DNA of 64,000 bases, from contig NZ_CP050698.1 of NCBI RefSeq assembly GCF_005116655.2, forward strand, positions 4,628,001-4,692,000. Direction: 5' to 3'. Source of the stretch: Desulfosediminicola flagellatus. GTDB lineage: Bacteria > Desulfobacterota > Desulfobulbia > Desulfobulbales > Desulfocapsaceae. Shown in pieces: positions 53,087 to 64,000 of the stretch; the first letter of the stretch is position 1; each line of letters opens with the position of its first letter. A model generated the notes under the pieces. That model did no database searches. It was not told the origin of the DNA and saw nothing but the letters and a program-made list of their open reading frames with translations. The translations under genes and the position numbers were made by a program.

Positions 53087-54535
53087 CTATTTAACAACTT
53101 CGAATTGACCCATCATCCCGCCATCTTCATGTTCCAATAGATGACAATGATACATATATATCCCGGTATAATCCTCAAACCGGGCAATTATCCGCACTGT
53201 TTCATTCGGATATATCAGCACAGTATCTTTTCGGCCACGCTCTCGTGGATCGGGTTTTCTGCCATTTCTATCAAGAATCTGAAACTGGACATCATGAAGA
53301 TGCATTGAATGGATCATTTGCATCATCCCGCCTGAATAATTGCTCACTTCCCATATTTCGGTGCTCCCCAACTGTATTTTTTCATCAATGCGATTCATAT
53401 CCATATGCTTGCCATTGATGGTCAGGCGTCCTCCCTCAGAAAAAGTTTGCATCTGCATTTGTCTGGTGCGGACAGCGTCTTTTTCATTAAGCCATTCTAT
53501 CTCGGTGAGTTTTTCAGGGATGTTATGATATTTCGCTACCGGCTCTCCTATTGTAAACTGCATTGCCTCATACTGACCACCAGGCAGTTGATCCACTACA
53601 AGCATTACTGTCGAAGCAGCTGAATCGTTGGAAAAATCTACAAGTATCTCTGAGCGCTCCCCCGGAGAAAGTTCAACTTCAGTCAACGAAACAGGCGCTT
53701 CCATAAAGCCGCCATCGGTTGCTATCTGGTTGAATGCACGATTATCTGAAAACCGTATACGGTATAAAGATCCATTGGAACCATTAAGCAACCTAAGCCT
53801 CACCATACCACCTGCAACATTCAGGTTTGGCCATTCAACCCCATTAACCAGCATGATATTACCAATTACCCCGTGCATGACATCCATCATTGATTGCACA
53901 TAGGCCAGATTACCGTCCTGAAAAAAACGACGGTCCTGCAAAATTACAGGGAAGTCATCCACACCATATTTTTTCGGAATATCGAGAGAATCAGAGACAG
54001 CATCATCAATATAGAACATGCCGGCAAGCCCCATATATACATGCTCACCCGTTAACCCCATAGCGTGCGGATGGTACCATAGCGTGGCGGCGGGTTGCTT
54101 AATGGTAAATTGAGGATTCCAGACAGCATCAGGCAAAATGATCTGGCGTGGACCACCATCAAACTCGGCAGGGACATGTAAACCGTGCCAATGAACTGTA
54201 GTTTTCTCTCCCAGCTCATTGGTAACCTCAACATGAACTTTCTGACCATTCCTGACACGGATAGTTGGACCGAGATAGTTACCATTATACCCCATAGTTG
54301 GAGTGGTGAAATCGTCTATGAGTTGGCTCTCTCCACGCGTTGCTTTAAGAGAAAATCTGGCAGTACCTTTATCATCAGCCAGGCTTTCGAGGAGGGGTGG
54401 AACAGGCAGGTCACGTTTAAATCGCTCGTACTCTCCAGCCCATACGGCAGGTGGAATTGCAAACAACGAATGAGCGCCAAGCAGACCCAGGCTCACTGCA
54501 CCATGTTTCAGAAAAGTTCGACGCCTCATTCTCAC
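53087..54535 (-). CDS. Tat-exported multicopper oxidase (CueO/SufI-like)
   Basis: 482 residues. A Tat signal with RRRTFLK (about 4-10) is followed by the cupredoxin domains. All four copper-ligand motifs are present: HWHGLH (115-120), HPH (155-157), HSMHLH (about 408) and HCHLLEHEDGGMM (463-475). A complete set argues for a working oxidase rather than a SufI-type scaffold that has lost ligands. Multicopper oxidases reduce O2 to water, which is unusual for a presumed anaerobe and suggests oxygen or copper defence. Confidence 0.88.
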   Translation of the reverse strand: MRMRRRTFLKHGAVSLGLLGAHSLFAIPPAVWAGEYERFKRDLPVPPLLESLADDKGTARFSLKATRGESQLIDDFTTPTMGYNGNYLGPTIRVRNGQKVHVEVTNELGEKTTVHWHGLHVPAEFDGGPRQIILPDAVWNPQFTIKQPAATLWYHPHAMGLTGEHVYMGLAGMFYIDDAVSDSLDIPKKYGVDDFPVILQDRRFFQDGNLAYVQSMMDVMHGVIGNIMLVNGVEWPNLNVAGGMVRLRLLNGSNGSLYRIRFSDNRAFNQIATDGGFMEAPVSLTEVELSPGERSEILVDFSNDSAASTVMLVVDQLPGGQYEAMQFTIGEPVAKYHNIPEKLTEIEWLNEKDAVRTRQMQMQTFSEGGRLTINGKHMDMNRIDEKIQLGSTEIWEVSNYSGGMMQMIHSMHLHDVQFQILDRNGRKPDPRERGRKDTVLIYPNETVRIIARFEDYTGIYMYHCHLLEHEDGGMMGQFEVVK

Positions 54536-54693
54536 GCTCCTTATGGCATTATAGTAATGCGGTCAGACTATCCACAGTGAGGGACTCCCATACAATGTTT
54601 CCCTCGTAACTGGTTTCAAACATTAATCATGGTTTCAGATTTATATGAGAGAATAACGGAGAATTACAATTTGAAGAGAGAATTTTCAACGTA

Positions 54694-54719
54694 ACGAACC
54701 ACATTCGATTATGGTTCGT
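54694..54719. promoter_or_regulatory. Perfect inverted repeat upstream of the multicopper oxidase gene
   Basis: ACGAACCA (54694-54701) and TGGTTCGT (54712-54719) pair around a ten-base spacer, within the 215 bases between the oxidase start and the stop of the glucosaminidase gene. It could be a metal-responsive operator or a terminator of the upstream gene. Confidence 0.4.
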
Positions 54720-54750
54720 CACACTGAAATATCGTTCACACGAGGGGAGT

Positions 54751-55674
54751 TTACCTTGAGAATTGCACAGTGAGATCTTTCGTTGAACTTTTGAGTTGGA
54801 CAGTATTGAGCTTTTCAAGTTCATACCGTTTTATGATATAGCGAAGATCATGGACGTACCGGACACCCAGTTCCGAATAGCGTTCAAGCCCGATGGCAAG
54901 ATCATGCCCGGTTAATGCCAACTCGTGTTTTTTCAATTCTGCGCGTATTTCGCGTAAACCTGAATACGCCCAGACACTGTTAAGATTGTGAATATAACTC
55001 CGGGTCGCCTCATAGATCGAATCAAACGCTGCAACTTTAACATTGCCACGTCTGGAGACAATGTACTGGCCTTTATTTCCCTTAGAAAAATGCTGGCCAT
55101 ACAAGGCGTTCCCTTCCAACGCAAACCGCGAAGTCCCCCAGCCAGATTCATTAATAGCCTGGGCCAGCGCTAATGCTACAGGTACAACATCAACCCTGAG
55201 CAGCAACTCTTTGGTATCCTCAGGGTTGCATCCATACCCCCATGCCAACCTGTTCAACCACCACTGCTCTTTTTGAGTGAGCCGCTTAAATTGTCTTCTT
55301 TTCTCAAATAATCCTTTCAAGCGGCCCCGTGTGGCGCTGATCTCATTATTCACCCGTAAAATATTTGGTAATACAAGTGAGATAAAGATTGATGTTTTAT
55401 CAGGGACAGGAAGCCGCCCAAGATTTATTGGAAGATTTTCAGAGTATACAGGCGGTGCGAGCTTACTCTTGCGTATCTCATCAAGGTGACCATCATACTC
55501 ATCGAGTATTTGGGTATAATGGCCTGCACCTGCCAACTCGTGCACACCACCACTGAATCGCCCTCCGTAAGTTTCCGGAAAAAGCAGGGGAGCGACACCA
55601 TACCGAAGCGAAAGGCAGAAAAGCACAGAAACAGCTGTATACAGGGACAAAAATGCGGTCCGGGATATTTTCAT
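54751..55674 (-). CDS. Exported glucosaminidase-domain protein (Bax-like)
   Basis: 307 residues. It has a signal anchor (about 7-27), then a region of about 120 residues without identified features. A C-terminal glucosaminidase domain (QAINESGWGTSRFALEGNALYGQHF near 195) ends in VHDLRYIIKRYEL. The NESGWGTSRFA motif with its catalytic Glu is characteristic of Bax/FlgJ-like peptidoglycan N-acetylglucosaminidases. It probably remodels the cell wall. Confidence 0.85.
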   Translation of the reverse strand: MKISRTAFLSLYTAVSVLFCLSLRYGVAPLLFPETYGGRFSGGVHELAGAGHYTQILDEYDGHLDEIRKSKLAPPVYSENLPINLGRLPVPDKTSIFISLVLPNILRVNNEISATRGRLKGLFEKRRQFKRLTQKEQWWLNRLAWGYGCNPEDTKELLLRVDVVPVALALAQAINESGWGTSRFALEGNALYGQHFSKGNKGQYIVSRRGNVKVAAFDSIYEATRSYIHNLNSVWAYSGLREIRAELKKHELALTGHDLAIGLERYSELGVRYVHDLRYIIKRYELEKLNTVQLKSSTKDLTVQFSR

Positions 55675-55753
55675 TGAAGTTAACGCTATGGGAGGGAAAG
55701 GCAGGGACAGGGGTCACAATGCTGAATGCTCAGTGGCCAACCGACTGACTAAT

Positions 55754-56107
55754 CTATTCCATTTCCTTAAATTTCTTTTTATCTTTTTTATGATAGAGAT
55801 CGAAAAATATTACGCTGTTATCAGGGATAGCATCACAACCATCGCATCGATCTTCAAGTCGTTTATTTTCTTTGCGGCAGAGACGACACCAATAATATAT
55901 CAACCTGTAATCTTTACGGCCGACGTACTTCTTGAACCTACCGTTATACAACCCGTTCATTTTTCCATCCGCATTCGATGGATCATCAAGTAATCTGTCG
56001 ATTATCTTATGTATACGAGCAAAACCAGATGGATCTGAACGCTCGACACTATTAAGCTTTTTCTCAAAATAGGGCATCGGCTGATATACAAATCTTTCTA
56101 TATCCAT
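55754..56107 (-). CDS. RelE-like toxin-fold protein with internal CxxC...CxxC
   Basis: 117 residues. FARIHKIIDRLLDDP, NGRFKKYVGRKDYRLIYYW and the late NSVIFFDLYHKKDKK match the ParE/RelE toxin fold (a long helical N-terminus, then beta strands with basic residues). Between strands, WCRLCRKE and CDGCD insert two CxxC pairs that should bind zinc. No antitoxin gene is visible on either side. A solitary toxin or a non-toxin relative is possible. Confidence 0.7.
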   Translation of the reverse strand: MDIERFVYQPMPYFEKKLNSVERSDPSGFARIHKIIDRLLDDPSNADGKMNGLYNGRFKKYVGRKDYRLIYYWCRLCRKENKRLEDRCDGCDAIPDNSVIFFDLYHKKDKKKFKEME

Positions 56108-56334
56108 GGGGGAGTAAACCTTTCCATTTTATGCTCAATCCTACAACGATGTGCGAGTCATTATCCAAATAACGGATTAATATTTACCAGAATAATCAAA
56201 ATGTAGCAAACTGCACAAAACCTATTCTCCTAAATACAGATCTTTACAAACCATCATGCTGTGTACATTGTTTCACTTTGTAGATGTATACAGCATCGAT
56301 TGATTCCCACGTAACCAGAATAAAAAGGATTGAT

Positions 56335-57426
56335 ATGTCAAGTAGTTTTGGAACGCTATATAAGGTAAGTACCTTCGGAGAATCACATTGTAAAGCAGTT
56401 GGTGTGGTTATTGACGGATGCCCTCCGGGTCTTGAGCTTACAGAATCGGATATACAGGTGCAACTTGACCGCAGGCGCCCAGGCCAGTCGCATCTTTCAA
56501 CCGACCGGCAGGAGAAGGATGCAGTAACCATCATCTCAGGTACAGAGCACGGCAAAACACTGGGAACACCTATCGCACTGCAAGTCGCAAACAGGGATCA
56601 ACGCCCTTCTGACTATGGTGAGATGGCCCAAATCCCGAGGCCGTCGCACGCGGATTATACCTATCAAATGAAATATGGCCTGCGCGCATCTTCAGGAGGC
56701 GGCAGATCGAGCGCCAGAGAAACTATCGGCACAGTCGCTGCCGGTGCCGTAGCCGAGAAGGTGCTGAAAGAACGGTACAACATTGAAATTATAGCGTGGG
56801 TTGAGAGTGTCGGTGAACTTGTTGCGACTAAAGTGGACCATAACAGCATTTCCCGCGAAATGGTTGACAGCAATATTGTCCGATGCCCTGACCAGGAAGC
56901 AGCTGCCAAAATGCAGGACCTGATCAGCGAACTAAAAGATGCCGGAGATTCTGTAGGTGGCGTCGTTTCATGCGTTATCCGTAACGTCCCTGTCGGCCTT
57001 GGCGAACCCACCTACGAGAAGCTCGAAGCAAAACTTGCCCAGGCTATGCTGGCCATTCCGGCAACCAAGGGGTTTGAAATAGGCTCAGGCTTTGCCGGCA
57101 CAAAGCTTCGCGGGTCTATCCATAATGACCCGTTCATCCAAAAAGGTTCACATCTTGGAACTGTTACCAACAACTCCGGCGGCATCCAGGGTGGAATTTC
57201 AAACGGCGAAGCTATTTACTTCCGAGTCGCCTTCAAACCACCTGCAACCATTGCACTTCCGCAAAAAACAGTAGATTTCCGGGGAGTCAGCACCCTGCTG
57301 GAAGCCAAAGGACGGCATGACCCGTGTGTTGTCCCGCGGGCGATACCGATTGTCGAGTCAATGTCTTCACTTGTCCTGCTCGATATGGCACTCAGACAGG
57401 AAGCCAGAAAGAGCATGATAGGCTGA
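56335..57426 (+). CDS. aroC: Chorismate synthase
   Basis: 363 residues from ATG 56335 ([11 protein letters not shown]), with AAAAAGGATTGAT before it; the longer frame to 56284 is not needed. Conserved motifs are [18 protein letters not shown] (about 13-30), [21 protein letters not shown] (FMN site) and GGISNGEAI and [10 protein letters not shown] near the C-terminus. It catalyses the last step of the shikimate pathway with reduced FMN. It is a single gene with no aro neighbours. Confidence 0.95.
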   Translation: MSSSFGTLYKVSTFGESHCKAVGVVIDGCPPGLELTESDIQVQLDRRRPGQSHLSTDRQEKDAVTIISGTEHGKTLGTPIALQVANRDQRPSDYGEMAQIPRPSHADYTYQMKYGLRASSGGGRSSARETIGTVAAGAVAEKVLKERYNIEIIAWVESVGELVATKVDHNSISREMVDSNIVRCPDQEAAAKMQDLISELKDAGDSVGGVVSCVIRNVPVGLGEPTYEKLEAKLAQAMLAIPATKGFEIGSGFAGTKLRGSIHNDPFIQKGSHLGTVTNNSGGIQGGISNGEAIYFRVAFKPPATIALPQKTVDFRGVSTLLEAKGRHDPCVVPRAIPIVESMSSLVLLDMALRQEARKSMIG

Positions 57427-57822
57427 CAAGTAACATATTAAAAACACTTAGGTATCATTAACTGCAGCATTGTCTTCATCGTAATCAAGGATATGGGGAC
57501 AATGCTTTGCCTTTCAGGAGAGGCAAATTTTAATAATTATGGAGGAAAGCCCTCTTACCTAAAAAAATAGTGCTTGAATCTATGGTCTGAACACTGTAGA
57601 AAAAATGTGATGTTGTTGTCACGCACTAAACTGACGATAACTTTATACCGAAATGTGCTTGCGATACCGACGTGACATAGTACCTGGCTATGCCCCGTGA
57701 TGGTGTCGCTGTTGCTGTTTGCACTGTACCCTCAAAGAGGCATTGGATATTTCCCCACCAAATCCTCTGTATCTCGGCAATATTTCCAGGAGTGTCGTTT
57801 AACCGGCAGCCATATCATTCGC

Positions 57823-59910
57823 ATGACTCCTAAACGAAGCACTCTCAGTTATTATCTGGATAGGCTCGGACCTCCCGAAGGTCTGCTCCTACTTATTCTT
57901 TCAGTTATTGTCGGCGCCGGTACCGGTTTAGCTGCAGTGCTGTTCATCAAATTAATCCATGCCATTCAACATCTTTCATACACCTCCTTCTCAGCAGCCG
58001 TTCCGATACTTGGTAAATGGGTCTATGTCATTGTTCCGATAGTTGGTGGCTTGCTTGTCGGTCCGCTGATTCTTTTCGCGCAGGAAGCCAAAGGACACGG
58101 TGTACCTGAAGTAATGCAGGCACTCATCCTGCGGGGCGGTCGTATCCGCGCCAGAGTAGCCGCTGCAAAAATTGCCGCATCAGCACTTTGTATAGGAACC
58201 GGTGGTTCTGCCGGTCGTGAAGGTCCGATTGTACAGGTTGGCTCTGCTCTCGGCTCAAGCCTCGGGCAGATTCTGAGACTCTCTGATGAACGTATACGTA
58301 ATCTTGTCGCCTGTGGCGCTGCAGCTGGTATTGCCGCCACCTTTAATGCCCCTATTGCAGGTGTCGCCTTTGCCATCGAAGTATTGATGTGCGGCCTTCA
58401 GGTTCGTCATTTCGGCAATGTTGTCATAGCTGCCGTCTCCGCCTCTATTGTCAGTCACTTCTTCTTTGGTAATCGTGTTGCATTTGAGGTTCCAGTATAC
58501 ACTATGAACACACCGGTAGAGTTGGTTCTCTACCTTGTGCTCGGTTTATCCGCCGCCATTATTGGTATCATGTTCATACGGATGCTCAATTTCAGTGAGA
58601 ATCTATTTGATAACTGGGACTTCCCGCAAATCTTTAAACCAGCCGTAGGTGCTGTATTTCTAGGAATTCTTGGTTTTGCCTATATGCACCTCCCTGAAGT
58701 TGCCCAGCCCATGAGCGGCGGAGCACACGGTGGCTCGGGAGCTATCATCCCGCATATGTACGGATCAGGCTTTCCGTTTATTGAGCTTGCTATTCAGGGC
58801 AAAGCCAGCCTCTGGATTCTTGCAATTCTTGTAATCCTCAAGCCACTTGCGACCTCCTTTACTCTTGGTTCAGGTAATTCTGGTGGTGTTTTCGCACCAT
58901 CCCTTTTCACCGGTGCCATGCTTGGTGGCGCAATGGGGCATCTCTTTCAATACCTGTTCCCTGATATCGCTGGCAGTCCAGGCTCCTATGCTCTGGTCGG
59001 AATGGCAGCCCTTTTCTCGGCCACTGCCCGCGCCCCGCTCACAGCAATGCTCATCGTCTTTGAAATGAGCAATGATTATTACATGATCCTGCCACTGATG
59101 ATTGCCGGCATCGCCGCCTGTTATTTTGCCCAGTGGCTCCACCCAGAATCGATCTACACGTTGAAGCTGGCAAAACGTGGCGTACGCTTCTCTGAAGGCC
59201 GTGACATGGATATCATGCAGGGTGTGAAGATAAGCGAGGTGATGAAAGTTCAGCCGGTAACAATCCATAAAGATCAACCACTGTCTGACCTGATGGCTCT
59301 CTTTCAGGAAACGAATCTCCACGGATTCCCGGTAATGAAAGATGGTGGTAAGGTGTGGGGTATTGTCACATTAAATGATATCAATCGTGCCCAGATGCAG
59401 GAGAATTTTTCAACAAAAGGGTTGCGCGTCTCAGATGTCGCGGTTGAAGATCCGATCACTGTATTTCCCGACGAACCTATCTGGGTCGCGATCCAGAAAA
59501 TGTCACCGCGTGATCTTGCCCGCCTGCCTGTTGTACGGCGTGGCAATTCCGGCCGCCTCGCCGGTCTTATCAGTCGCTCTGATATCCTTCGGGCCTATGA
59601 TGTGGGTGTTGTAAGAAAGCAGCGTGGACAGATTATCCAGGATGATGTTGAGCTGAGAAAACCTGCAGATAACGGCTTTGCGGAATTTGTTTTGAAAGAC
59701 AGCGATGCCTGTAACAATTCTATGGTTAAAGACATGCAGCTGCCGGACACGGTCAATCTCGTTTCCATAAAACGTGCCGGGCAGATCATTATCCCTCGAG
59801 GATCTACCTATCTTGAAATAGGGGACGTGGTAACTGTATATGGCAAAACAGCAGATATCGGAAGATTAAAAGATATCCTCAACAGCTGCCAGATACCACA
59901 ACCTCAATAG
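57823..59910 (+). CDS. ClC-type chloride channel/antiporter with CBS pair and TrkA-C domain
   Basis: Most likely from ATG 57823 (MTPKRSTL), about 695 residues; a longer frame from 57697 would add 42 residues without a ribosome-binding site. The ClC core shows the anion-filter motifs GTGGSAGREGP and GSGNSGGVFAPSLF. Glu in GREGP is the proton/gating glutamate. The C-terminus carries two CBS domains and then an RCK-like TrkA-C segment (MQLPDTVNLVSIKRAGQI) ending in YLEIGDVVTVYGK. This domain order is less common than CBS alone. Confidence 0.88.
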   Translation: MTPKRSTLSYYLDRLGPPEGLLLLILSVIVGAGTGLAAVLFIKLIHAIQHLSYTSFSAAVPILGKWVYVIVPIVGGLLVGPLILFAQEAKGHGVPEVMQALILRGGRIRARVAAAKIAASALCIGTGGSAGREGPIVQVGSALGSSLGQILRLSDERIRNLVACGAAAGIAATFNAPIAGVAFAIEVLMCGLQVRHFGNVVIAAVSASIVSHFFFGNRVAFEVPVYTMNTPVELVLYLVLGLSAAIIGIMFIRMLNFSENLFDNWDFPQIFKPAVGAVFLGILGFAYMHLPEVAQPMSGGAHGGSGAIIPHMYGSGFPFIELAIQGKASLWILAILVILKPLATSFTLGSGNSGGVFAPSLFTGAMLGGAMGHLFQYLFPDIAGSPGSYALVGMAALFSATARAPLTAMLIVFEMSNDYYMILPLMIAGIAACYFAQWLHPESIYTLKLAKRGVRFSEGRDMDIMQGVKISEVMKVQPVTIHKDQPLSDLMALFQETNLHGFPVMKDGGKVWGIVTLNDINRAQMQENFSTKGLRVSDVAVEDPITVFPDEPIWVAIQKMSPRDLARLPVVRRGNSGRLAGLISRSDILRAYDVGVVRKQRGQIIQDDVELRKPADNGFAEFVLKDSDACNNSMVKDMQLPDTVNLVSIKRAGQIIIPRGSTYLEIGDVVTVYGKTADIGRLKDILNSCQIPQPQ

Positions 59911-59927
59911 CATATTGAGGTTGTGGT
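59895..59927. terminator. Terminator-like palindrome overlapping the stop of the ClC gene
   Basis: ACCACAACCTCAAT (59895-59908) pairs perfectly with ATTGAGGTTGTGGT (59914-59927), with the stop codon in the stem-loop junction. Tail sequence CGTTTTC follows. It probably separates the converging ClC and gltD genes. Confidence 0.6.
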
Positions 59928-59960
59928 ACCTCGTTTTCGGACAAAATTATCTCGGGTTTC

Positions 59961-64000
<4,040 letters not shown>

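Noticed and set aside
55690-55720. GGCAGGGACAGGGGTCAC as a REP/transposase-associated motif
   Set aside because: Only one copy seen and no REP-type transposase in the window.
57697-57822. N-terminal extension of the ClC protein from 57697
   Set aside because: No Shine-Dalgarno, and the extra 42 residues do not resemble the family's N-terminus; MTPKRST at 57823 is more plausible.

Overview
This 64 kb window looks like a chromosome segment of a Gram-negative anaerobe, most likely a sulfate-reducing Desulfobacterota (Desulfobulbales-like). The assignment is an inference from gene content: a complete Na+-translocating NQR operon, a biotin carboxylase next to a fused AccA-AccD carboxyltransferase, alanine dehydrogenase under an Lrp-type regulator, a GlcF/HdrD-type Fe-S protein, an apparent selenoprotein, apolipoprotein N-acyltransferase, TolC and RND proteins. 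I saw no rRNA, tRNA, CRISPR array or intact transposase. Most of the window is chromosomal housekeeping. Accessory character is concentrated at about 4.2-16 kb, where MITE-like repeats, decayed genes and small unknown proteins cluster.

Layout. 0-6.8 kb (+): a surface-glycan or glycolipid cluster holding the end of a methyltransferase, an amidohydrolase-like protein, an FAD glycerol-3-phosphate dehydrogenase, a GT4 glycosyltransferase, an extended SDR and a polysaccharide pyruvyl transferase. 4.3 and 7.1-7.3 kb: related short elements with about 20 bp terminal inverted repeats. 7.5-14.7 kb: small single genes (MBL hydrolase, GNAT, BI-1 membrane protein, TrmO, a Fur-box-preceded small protein, a CxxCxGxG mini-protein, a membrane zinc-ribbon protein) and a DsbA/FrnE-type protein whose first active-site Cys codon is an in-frame UGA followed by a SECIS-like hairpin. 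15.2-17.3 kb: a 2Fe-2S ferredoxin, a PAS-sensor remnant and an HD-GYP protein. 17.4-24.6 kb (-): a marR-MFP-RND-tolC-MFS efflux locus with a large palindrome upstream of marR. 25.6-28 kb (-): a HerA-like ATPase. 28.5-34.8 kb (+): a small ORF, then nqrABCDEF and nqrM. 35.4-37.1 kb: lrp-ald. 38.1-38.5 kb: two tandem paralogous small membrane proteins. 38.7-43.6 kb (-): corC-lnt-prfB-(Fe-S protein). 44-47.7 kb (+): accC-accAD. 47.9-52.9 kb (+): a TPR metallopeptidase, PhnP, a PHP-type phosphatase, a tautomerase, an HxlR regulator and NudC. 53-56.1 kb (-): a Tat-exported multicopper oxidase, a Bax-like glucosaminidase and an orphan RelE-like protein with a CxxC pair. 56.3-64 kb: aroC and a ClC channel (+), then gltD and gltB (-, gltB cut by the window edge).

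Several genes need non-standard decoding and would be mis-annotated by a plain ORF caller. These are the UGA-containing DsbA gene (13233-13850), prfB with its programmed +1 frameshift (CTT TGA C at 40991-40996), and the Fe-S gene at 38663-39922. The Fe-S frame continues about 83 codons upstream of its first ATG/GTG/TTG codon, through both 4Fe-4S motifs, and it also carries a perfect terminator-like palindrome inside the coding sequence.
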